Source: Saccopteryx bilineata
Lineage: Eukaryota > Chordata > Mammalia > Chiroptera > Emballonuridae
Length of the DNA: 64,000 nucleotides
Assembly: GCF_036850765.1 (NCBI RefSeq)
Contig: NC_089493.1
Location: forward strand, 17,175,632 to 17,239,631
Direction: 5' to 3'
The notes beneath the pieces were generated by a model that saw only the letters and a list, made by a program, of their open reading frames with translations, made no database searches and had not been told where the DNA came from. Below, one piece after another: positions 54,612-64,000 of the stretch. The translations under genes were made by a program, and so were the position numbers. The first letter of the stretch is position 1. The number at the start of each line of letters is the position of its first letter.

Positions 54612-54905
54612 AATTTCTTTTTCTTTTTTATTGAACTTATTGGGGTGACATTGGTTAACAGTATTATACAGGTTTCAGGTGCATAATTCTATACCACATC
54701 ATCTGTCTATTGTATTGTGTGTTCGCCACCCCAAGTCAGGTCTTCCTCTATCACCATCTTTCCCCCTCTGCCTTCGTCCATCTCTTCCATGCCCCCTTTC
54801 CCTCCTTCACTCTCTACACTGTTTCTGTACTAAAGATTTTTTTCCTTTGCTTAATCCTTCGCCTTTTTCACCAAGCCACCCAACCCCCATTTCCTCTAAC
54901 AGCTA
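54612..54905 (-). mobile_element. Older L1 3'UTR, minus strand
   Basis: TTTTTTATTGAACTTATTGG, GTGACATTGGTTAACAGTAT and TACAGGTTTCAGGTGCATAA, followed by a C/T-rich stretch (reverse of the purine tract), are the typical reverse-strand L1 3' end of laurasiatherians. This is an older subfamily than the full-length copy. Confidence 0.75.
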
Positions 54906-57900
54906 GCTCTCAACAATTTCTCTTTATTCACAGGACCCATAAATTTTCAAATGCATACAAAACTTGCAGTTTCATGTTACTTCCTGTGGACTATTTTATG
55001 TGGTTTATAAAATTCCCTTCGTTTAAGTAACATCTTGCTGAGTGTGCAGGGCAAATTTGGTGTAGGTAAGCACTAGAGTCCTGTATCCACGCTGTAATGA
55101 GGCAAAATGGCCCAGGGTCCTTTTGCAACTGGTCCCCAAGTCATGAGTCAGTGGTCATGATGACATGATGGCAAAAGTGTGAATTTCCTCCTTTTTCTCA
55201 GGTAGCACCTGTCTCACAAGGGCCAGGTCAAACCCTAGATCAGTTTCCAGATACCTTAAATCAATAAAGAGTTTTTATTTTTCTGTCACTAGTTTTTTTT
55301 GTATCACATTTCAGTTTAGTTGAGGTTTTCCTCTTATTTCTTTGTCCTCATAATGATAAACTATGTATAAGCTATATTTTAGAAATTAGGCTAGTGATAT
55401 ATTAATACATATATGTTTTGAATGGGAAAATATTAGGTCTTGCATTTATGTAATCTTAAAGTTTTCATTAAATTTGAATAATGCAAAATTTTACAAAGTA
55501 AGTATTTTGAAAATCATAATGATTAAGAGAATACACCTTATAGTTTAAGGACGTGGATTGAATTTCAACTTTATGAATTAACTTACAGACTAATTTATTG
55601 TATGTGACTTTGAGCAGGTTAAATTTTGTCATCATTCTTGTCAACAATAGTGTCACTCACTACAGCTATTGATTGTTTGGATTTTCAAAATTTTATAGGC
55701 ACAGAAGTGAAAATGGAAATTTTCATGAATTATTTGTAAGAGATTGTTATCTACCATCAGAGAGCTAAAGAAGGAACTTGATGTGGAATACGTACCATCA
55801 ATGTGTTGTTTAAAGAAATCATAACTTTTTAGATAAAGATATCATATGATTATCAAATGATCAGAAGCATCTGTATTGATTTGGTGTCATTTTGCTTTCT
55901 GTAACCCAAAACTTTGTATCACCTTAATTATATTTTTTTGCTGAAGAGACAGGGTGAAGAACCAAGAGTGAGAAATAGAAATTGTCAAGAGTCTGTTTTC
56001 TGAGCAGTGGTCTTATTGCAGATGGGGTAGAAGACCATATGACAACATATTAGAACAAATTCTACAGACCTTTATCTAGAGAGCACATTCTTGAAGCACT
56101 GTCTGGAAGATTAGCCTTTTTTTTTATTACTGAAATCTGCATCAAGGGACATGAAAAGCTGTCAAAGAGTTGTGTGTTAACTAATCAAATCATCATAGGA
56201 CAAGATACTGGAAATCTCTCTATATTATCTCCAGTCCTAGGATTCAAAACTCCATATGGAAACCAGAAATAAAAAGTTTTACTCATATTCAGAAAAAAAT
56301 TGCAATTTCAACTTTAAATTTTTGTCCTAATACAGCTCTAATTTCTTAAAAGGATACTTTAATACTGCTTAGAGATAGGATGTTATTATGCAAGTTATTT
56401 TAATAGTCAATGTCGGTTCTGATTATCTTTTGATGTTCATGCAGACTTCATGTTATTCATCTCCTTAAAATATCTATATGAGGGAAAACATTGCCAAACA
56501 AAGACACAGATGAAGCTTGAGGTATACCTTTTTGGACACAAACCTGTCATCACACCCTTGCAAAACACATTTTCACCTGCATGCACCCACTAGGCATTCA
56601 TCAAACCCATTTCTTGAAATGTTCTTGATAGTATTCATTCTACCTTAAACCACCTGTCAAAACAATTCTTTAATTAGGTTAAGCTGTCTGGCTTTGTGAA
56701 AAGGTTTACTGTACTCAGTTGTCCCTGCCATAAAATTAATAGTTTGACCAACTTCTAAGGAGACGGATTTTGCACTTGTGAAAGTCAAATTAAATCCACC
56801 TTTGCCAAACGGGAAAAATTGGTGTGTCTGAAACTTTGAATGCAGCACTTCATTTATTATAATCTTTCGAGTGCCAAAGTACAAATTAGGTAGAACTGCA
56901 GCTGCAAGAAAACCCACGTTAGAGCACATTGCTCTTATGACCCTTTTAGTAGGCAGTGAGCCTACGAGATAATGAACAGAGAGAATGACTGTACCAGAGT
57001 CAGCACTGCCAAATTTCCGACCAAATTTGCAATAAGCAACCAATCATTCTGCAGATTAATATTCCACAAGCTTAAATATTACATAGGCCAGTCAATGTAC
57101 ATCATTTCTAGACCACAATTCCAGGAATAAGGCTCATTTTATTATTAAAGCACAGAAGAATAGGATCGGTTTAAAATATGCTTGGTAATTTAGCTCAGGA
57201 CTTGCTAAAACTGTCGTTGGACCCTCACTCACTCTTTCAGTTGAAAGTAGCAAAATATTATTACTCAAGACTGTTTAAGTCTGTAGACAGAAGGATTTGG
57301 AGTTTTGGTCTGGGATTTTGTTCCTGCTTTAACACATTGCATAGATGGTCTTCTGCTGACTTGGCAGTAAAAATGATTCATGATTCCAGTTATTTTATAA
57401 GGTGTGTAAAGTCTTAAGGTCTCTGAGTCAAAGTGGACAGTAGAATTAACTAGGTTAAACTGCTCTATTTTTCACTGAGTCAAAGAGAACCACCACAAGA
57501 GTTGCAAAGGCACCGAGTTTTGCCTTACAACATGAGAGAATAAGAATTGATTGAAGACAAAGATTTATATATTATTTTCCCTTAACCTGACATTTTCATT
57601 TAGCAAATGTGATTTATGAAAATTTAATATGATAATTATCTTCAATTATAGTTTTATGGAGTGTACCAGAAGTAAAGAAATCTAATTTATTGTTCCTTTC
57701 CTTTAGTTGTACTTGATGCATGACTTTAGGGTATGTCACTTCTCAATATTATTTATAAGCAAGAGACCGGAGGCTAAGGAAGATGATGCTTTGAAATGTC
57801 TTTGGATTCTCACACAAAACTTCTCAACTTCATCAAAGACTTTTTATAACAACGTTTTTAAATGTTTATTTTACTACCTTGAAGTAAAATTTTTGTATGA

Positions 57901-58344
57901 CACAAATTTTTTTCTTAATAGTCAATCTAACAAGTGTTACATCAAAAAATAAGAAAAAAAAACGTTTTTAATGAAATATGCTATTTTAATTTCTAAATGC
58001 TCAGGCTGACTATAACAGAAGATATAATAAAGTCCTCAGATTACTTATTATGATGAATATGTTTAGAACAAAGAGAGAAGACCATCAGAAGCAATTCTAT
58101 ATATTTTACAGAAAATAAAAACAGAGACATAGGTAGACACTGGAATAAAATTCAGTATGAGGATAAGTAAATAAACAGAAAAGACTTATCAGTGAGTAAT
58201 AAGAGAAAGAAAAAAATCACTTTAATCCACATAGGTGTAAAAACACCAAGAAATACCATAAGCTGCGGAAACGAATAAAATGAGAGGGCAAAATGTTTGC
58301 AGATGATTTAAACTTTATTTGTAAATATAACTTGGAAATAATAA
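54906..58344. other. Unique DNA, 3.4 kb without recognised features
   Basis: No known repeat was seen. A 128-codon open frame on the minus strand at 56657-57043 has no recognisable protein motif. The region is repeat-poor compared with its flanks. Confidence 0.5.
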
Positions 58345-58600
58345 TTTATATTTTCTTTATCTAACATTTATTTATATAGTTCTTTCTGGGTGTCTAGCTC
58401 CACCCTATGAATTTTTTTTTTAATGTATAATTCATTTATTCCTCGCATGACTTACTCTGTGACACTGGAATGACTTTGCAGAGGAAACTGAGGCACAGAG
58501 GTCACCCAGTAACCCACAGCTAGGAAGCAGCAGAGCCAGAATTTAAAACCAGGCATTCTGATTTCAGTATCTATACAACTGATTACTCTGTTATAATATA
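58345..58600 (+). repeat. MIR SINE fossil
   Basis: TGCAGAGGAAACTGAGGCACAG, then AGGTCACCCAGTAACCC, GAAGCAGCAGAGCCAGAATT and CCAGGCATTCTGATTTCAG form a clear MIR core-to-tail order in plus orientation. Confidence 0.8.
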
Positions 58601-59754
58601 GTGACTTAGGAGAGAACAGGATTAAAGAGTCAAAAAATATACCTCCTGTTTAAAGTTCTACCACATGTTGTAGCATATAATTTTCTTCTGTTATGTAAAA
58701 ACAGTCTTGGAGACCATATTAATCAGGACAAGACAGGAGAAATAGAATATTTGGGGGAATAGTACAGCAATAAAGTCTATAAAGAAATGATGATAAAAAT
58801 CTCTAAAACATCATAAAATGGTTTTACATAAGAGAAAAACAAAAATAAAAATCAATTTCCATATAATTTTTCACAAAAAGATATTTCATTGTGTTGCAGA
58901 AACAATAAAGAATACAAAGTCAAAAACATCAATTATGTCTAGACAACTTGTATTAATAAAATTTAATGAGATGCCTACATTTTATATGTCTCTACTAATT
59001 TTAATAATACTTTTTATTAGGCGGGGTAAAGAACTCTCAGATATTTTCTGTTAGAAATTTGCATGCAAAACTTACAAATTGAGATCTAGATTCAGATTCC
59101 AAGAGAAGTGTGGCCACAAGTCCTGGAAGATTCAAAATGATACACAGTTCTTGAGAAAGTTTATAACAGAACCAATTTCCTTACACTTATATAATATTTA
59201 CATTTCTCGGTTATTCAATATACTTTACAGTCCCAAAAAGAACCTGTTCTGAATTTACACATAAAGAATTTCAATGTATAGGGTTAGTTGTAAACATGCA
59301 TTTTGGCAGCTTGGAGGATATTTAAGAGCTCTGTAGGATAAGGACAATTTTGCAAAACAATCCTAATCATTGCAGGATGTCTAACCTTTTCTGGCACCAC
59401 TCAGAAAAGTCTACTAGTGGTCACCCCCCGAGTGTTGTGATAACTAACCATAACCCACATAAATTCTACAGGGTAGTGCCTCCCCCAATGAGACCCATCG
59501 ATTTAAGGCTTTGCACACAGAGGTAACTAAAGCAAATTTCAAAGCTTGATTTATGTAAGCCGATAAATTTATTTCTTATTTCTTTGGCAATATGAATTAG
59601 ACTGATAATGCATTTTTAAAAAATAAAGATTATTTTTATTAAACAAAAGCATAAATGAGTTTGTATTTTTGTTTCTGGGTCATTTCCTACAATTCTCATT
59701 CTATGACAATATGAGAACAATAGAAGCTACATATGGACAAAGCAGAATTTTTTC
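58601..59754. other. Unique A+T-rich DNA
   Basis: No supportable feature was seen in this stretch. Confidence 0.5.
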
Positions 59755-59770
59755 TGTCTATCTCACTATA

Positions 59771-60067
59771 CTTTTTTTTTTTAACAGAGAGAGTCAGAGA
59801 AAGGGATAGACAGGGACAGAGAGATGAGAAGCATCAATCATTAGTTTTTCATTGCGCATTGCGACACCTTAGTTGCTCATTGATTGCTTTCTCATATGTG
59901 CCTTGACCGTGGGCCTTCAGCAGACCGAGTAACCTCTTGTTCAAGCTGGTGAGCTTTTGCTCAAACCAGATGAGCCGGCACTCAAGCTGGCGACCTCGGG
60001 GTCTCGAATCTGGGTCCTTGGCATTCCAGTCCGACGCTCTATCCACTGCGCCACTGCCTAGTCAGGC
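59771..60067 (-). mobile_element. GCCTGACCAGG-type bat SINE
   Basis: Minus-strand, full-length. The T-run and AGAGAGAGTCAGAGAAAGGG tail are at the left; body GATTGCTTTCTCATATGTGC and CAAGCTGGCGACCTCGG; head CCACTGCGCCACTGCCTAG at the right. It is flanked by TGTCTATCTCACTATA (59755-59770) and TGTCAATCTTACTATA (60068-60083), a 16-bp duplication with two mismatches. Confidence 0.94.
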
Positions 60068-60109
60068 TGTCAATCTTACTATAAATGAATAAGGTTTTTT
60101 GTTTAAAAC

Positions 60110-60250
60110 TTTTAAAATTGATTTTCTTGGAGTGACATTGGTTAACATAATTATACAGCTTTCAGGTGTCCAATTCTACAAACATGTCTGTAGATTGCGT
60201 TCTGTGTTCAGCCCTCTTATGTCACACCTTCATTCATCCGAGGGAATACC
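60110..60250 (-). mobile_element. Older L1 3'UTR fragment, minus strand
   Basis: GAGTGACATTGGTTAACATAA, TACAGCTTTCAGGTGTCCAA and ATTGCGTTCTGTGTTCAGCC match the reverse-strand L1 3' end also seen at 54612-54905. Confidence 0.7.
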
Positions 60251-61266
60251 CTATGATGCCAGCATCTTCTTCAAGATCCATATGCAAAGTACTATTTGTC
60301 TTCTTAAAAGAGTCAATAAATAAATTGTGATGGCTTTAATGGGGATGAAGTGAATGAATGGACAAAATTAGCCCATTTTCTTAAGAAATATCAGCTTTGA
60401 ACTTGTGATACTTACATATGAAGTTAATATGTTTAAAAATCAAAACTCTTTGTAACCTAGGAAGTATAATAAAATTTAATGATCTAGTATATATTTTGAT
60501 GGATTTAGTTATGGCAAGGGAAAGCAAAAAATAGACCAGGCCATTGAGAAAAAAACTTTCAGTATTAATACATCTCTGACATAAATTCCAAATAGTTTTA
60601 TCATTTCACATAAACTCTAGAAATACTGAAATTTTCTGTCTTTAATTTTTTGTTTACAAAATATAAGTCTTAACTTTCAAAAAACAGCCAGCTTTTCCTT
60701 GTCAAATAATTATGTGTGAGTCAATTTAGGAATTTTATGTAAATTTGTTTGTTAGTTTATTAGTTTGTTATCTGTTATGCAAAAAAAAATGTATTAAGCA
60801 TTTTTTACAGGTTTAAAACAGGGATGTAACTGTGGAGGCCCAAAAGATTTAAGCAACGACCTTAATCACAGAGTGATTCCATTTTGCTGATTCATTTCTA
60901 TATCACATGGGCAGATGACTAAAAATGTTGGGTTGAAATCCATTCAGATATACCTCTGCTCTGCCCTCAACTCAAATCTTCACAAGTATAACGTGGTAAG
61001 CACATTGCTTCCTGATATTAAGTGATTGTTTTTAAATTTTTTTCCTAAAAGTGACTGATTCCACTTACTATTAAATTACCTTATTGCTCATCCCTTATCA
61101 TGTTGACTCTTACTTTATAACAGAGGAAATTATATGAAATAAAAACATTTAATCAAGGATAAGTCATATGAAATAGCCAAGTAGCACATATCCAAAAATA
61201 AGCTATTGAGGATTAATTAATTTCTTTGGAGAGACCTAAGAGTTGCTATTTATTACATAGCTACAA
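60251..61266. other. Unique A+T-rich DNA
   Basis: No feature was recognised in this stretch. Confidence 0.5.
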
Positions 61267-61508
61267 CTGTTCACAAAAATTAGGGGAGCAGGGCATGGGC
61301 AGATACTCCAGTACTTTTAGCTTTTTTATATGGTGCATTGTCACCAAGGAAATAAAAGTTGGCTTTGCACCTCATTTGCATAATTGAACAACTTTCTTTG
61401 ACTTGTCATTTGCTTTTCTGATGTTCTTGTTCAATAAAAAAAATTGAATGATTCTTTTTTTCATCGCTTCATATTCATTTTGAAATATTTCCTAATTTTT
61501 GTGAGCAG
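61267..61508. mobile_element. Mariner-like MITE (242 bp), putative
   Basis: The left end CTGTTCACAAAAATTAGG and right end CCTAATTTTTGTGAGCAG are inverted repeats differing at one of 18 positions. TA follows the right end (61509-61510), and TA occurs 3 nt outside the left end. Internal sequence is A+T-rich without coding capacity. This is consistent with a Tc1/mariner-derived miniature element, though the left TA is not exactly adjacent. Confidence 0.7.
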
Positions 61509-62121
61509 TATATTTTGCCTTCTGTAGAGAAAAAGAAATCAGAGCTGAGTTTTACAATTCACCCCTAGAATCTGGGTGTCACATAAAAACTGTTTGGAAA
61601 AAGAAAACAATGGTAATACGCCACTAAGACCTCCCTTACCTTTGCTATGAGTCTGACAAATGCAGTGTTAACATGTTGAGTGTAACATTTGGGCTCGGAG
61701 ATTGACAATGAGCAAGAAAACCAGGTGGAGCTGCTGAAAGTTCTCAATGTGAAAATAGCTTCATTTTCCTCAAGCTAATCCTGGCAGGAAGGGAATCTGA
61801 CATAAGCACTGTGAGCAATGAAGCAAAAATTTCTTTCCATCACCTCTTTCGAATCTTGGCTCGAACTCCAGTCAAATTCTTCCTTTTTATACATCTCTTT
61901 TAGGCACATGTATTTAATAAATACGACATTGGTTCTTTCTTTCCGATGTGTTATGACCTGTTATTCTGTCACTTCTATCGGTATAAATGTGACCTTAATT
62001 GACTAATTTATACCTTTCTTCCTGGCAATAGGCTTATTTTTCACCGATTTCTTTTTAAATATGTAACCATTTACCAAAATTTCAGATTTTCCTAAGTCCT
62101 TTTCACCATTTTTGGCATATT
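61509..62121. other. Unique DNA
   Basis: No feature was recognised in this stretch. Confidence 0.5.
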
Positions 62122-62130
62122 TGCTTACTA

Positions 62131-62312
62131 CTTTTTAATTATTTTTATTTATTTATTCATTTTTAGAGAGGAGAGAGAGAGAGAGAGAAAGGGGGAGGTG
62201 TAGGAAGCATCAACTCCCATATGTGCCTTGACCAGGCAAGCCCAGGGTTTCAAACTGGTGACCTCAGTGTTCCAGGGCTACATTTTATCCACTGTGCCTC
62301 CACAGGTCAGGC
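62131..62312 (-). mobile_element. GCCTGACCTGTGG-type SINE
   Basis: Reverse orientation: an ATTTTTATTTATTTATTC tail, GAGAGAGAGA tract, body GTGCCTTGACCAGGCAAGCC, B box GGTTTCAAACTGG, and head CCACTGTGCCTCCACAGG ending GTCAGGC. It is flanked by TGCTTACTA (62122-62130 and 62313-62321). Confidence 0.9.
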
Positions 62313-62321
62313 TGCTTACTA

Positions 62322-64000
62322 ATTTTATTTATTTTAAAATTCTACTTTACATTTTAGACTCAATGTTTAGCATTTTTCAACAACACCTTATTCCAATCCT
62401 GTATCTTGTTTCATATGCTGGCTTGTGTGTGAAGATCCCATCCTAAAATCCAGGGGGAAATACATCACTCACAGGAGATTCTGAGTATGTCCCATCCTCT
62501 TGTCCACGGAACTTGTGAACCATAGTGATTTAATTAATACAACAAATATATCCAATGTGATTAAATCTATTTTATTGTTTTGACAGGGATGTTTGGGAAC
62601 TAAAAATTTAATAGGCAAAGTCATTGAACTAATTGAACGTCGAAGCTACTTTCTATTGGGGTTGTTAACCCAGTCTACTATAAACCAGATTTGTTATTAC
62701 CATATTAAAACCATGCCAAGTCAAAGCCAACAAGTACAAAAGCAGAGCCAGAAGACAGAAAAAGTTTCCAGATGACTTCCTTTCAGCACCTGGTCCAGCT
62801 TCACTTGAACCTGAAAGATCTGAACATTTCGACCACTTGAATCAATACAGTCCTGCTGCTTTTGCTTAAGTAGATTTGGGATGAGATTATGTATCTTGCC
62901 ACAAAAAGAGTTCAATCATATATTAGCAAAGTGCTCCTCAAAGACATTCTCTGTGATGACAGCATAAATCAGACTCATTTTGAATTCTTTAAAACATTCA
63001 TATTTTTGTGTCCCAGCCTTGACTTAACGGAAACAGAATTTTGGGAAAATGAGGCCTGGAAATACACATGTGTTATCATTCCAGTATCTAATAGTCACTG
63101 ATCTGGAATCTGCCTCTTTCCATTTTCTTGAACCACTGCGCTCACAAAATTCACTCCATGCTTCCTTCAAATTGATTACATAGTTCTCTCATCTCTGTCT
63201 TTCCACCATTTTGAACAATAACTGGACTGGATTTTATCTATCAGGTCTTGATTTGGATTGACTCAGAAATTTCCCTCAGGAATCTTCCTTAAAGGAATAG
63301 ACATTTATACTATTGAAACTTTGTAGAAATAAAAATTTAAAGAAGCTTTATAGCAATGAGTATTTCTATCTGATATGAACTCTATGATACACCCTAAGGG
63401 CTACATTTAGGGATTCAAAGAACACTTTTGTGTGTTAGGCAGGGAAGCTCCAACATTGTTGAATGATTAACCCAGTTAAAGCAGAAAGACACAAAAAGCA
63501 AATAAAAGGACAAACACAATTCAAATCAATCACGGGCTGTTTCGATGAGCAGCAAAAAGAAAGAAAGAAATATGGGAGCATTTGGGGCTGTCTTGAGGGA
63601 GTGGATGTAATTAACATGGAACTGGTTAAGCAATCTGAACAGCCTGAATTCAAACTTGCTGCGAGGAAGCAGTCACATCGTGGGTGCCTGACACTTTTTC
63701 TTGGGCTGTGTTTGCACTGTTGATGTTTCCTCCTCCTTGAACCTTGGTGGTCTGTTTGTTGGAGGTCTTTTTTGTTTCCATTGAGTACAGTTTTACCTTG
63801 TTCTTTGTTTCCCTGTTTGGTTCATTCACCCTCATTATGATTATCTGATAAAGAGTGGAGGTGACACTTTGAAACCACTAGCCCAAGCAGTCTCATTAGA
63901 CAGGAAACCCTGCCATTTGTCTAATTTAAATAAAAAGGTGCCTTTAACACAGAACAAACCCAAGCAGCCAGCCACAGAAATTCCTTTCATTGGATCTATT
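62322..64000. other. Unique DNA to the window end
   Basis: No repeat or gene was recognised. Open frames are under 90 codons and motif-free. The last 200 bp are non-repetitive and of balanced composition. Confidence 0.5.

Overview
This 64 kb window is mammalian nuclear DNA and almost certainly comes from a bat. It carries many copies of several tRNA-derived SINE families of the chiropteran VES/Rhin type. One is a long family starting GCCCTGGCCGGTTGGCTCAG with a GTATTTTTCTGAAGCTGG-like 3' end; others begin GCCTGACCAGG and GCCTGACCTGTGG. There are also laurasiatherian-type L1 LINEs and non-autonomous hAT transposons. The SINE mixture and the clearly young L1s point to a rhinolophoid (horseshoe or leaf-nosed) bat. 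This taxonomic call is inference from memory of repeat families; no search was run.

No host protein-coding exon, tRNA, rRNA or other host RNA gene could be supported. The window reads as a gene desert or the inside of a very large intron. The only convincing coding sequences belong to L1 retrotransposons.

Layout. 1-4.1 kb: unique DNA with MIR, L2 and L1-3'UTR fossils and three SINEs. 4.13-11.99 kb: a structurally complete minus-strand L1 of 7.8 kb with a perfect 15-bp target-site duplication, a 2.4-kb 5'UTR, intact ORF1, and ORF2 broken by only two single-base indels. 12.9-13.5 kb: two small hAT elements about 70 bp apart. 13.7-19.4 kb: ancient LINE-type repeats cut up by younger L1 and SINE insertions. 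21-24 kb: a young SINE, a MER5-like hAT fossil, an old L1 fragment, an L2-like fossil, and a second very young but 5'-truncated L1 with a perfect 17-bp duplication. 24-35 kb: mostly unique A+T-rich DNA with few repeats. 35-50 kb: dense SINE accumulation, including a hAT inserted into a SINE and a SINE inserted into a SINE. 50-64 kb: mainly unique DNA with MIRs, an L1 3' end, a SINE with an apparent 3' transduction, a 74-bp AT-rich palindrome and a mariner-like MITE.

How the parts relate. The L1 encodes the RNA-binding protein (ORF1p) and endonuclease/reverse transcriptase (ORF2p) that drive L1 copying and also mobilise the A-tailed SINEs. Nearly every young SINE and L1 here is flanked by 9-17 bp duplications and ends in an A-rich tail, the signature of target-primed reverse transcription. 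The hAT elements have terminal inverted repeats and roughly 8-bp duplications, the signature of cut-and-paste transposition. Nested insertions give a relative chronology: MIR/L2/L1M fossils, then older VES-like SINEs and L1s, then the long SINE family and hATs, then the young L1s and SINEs.
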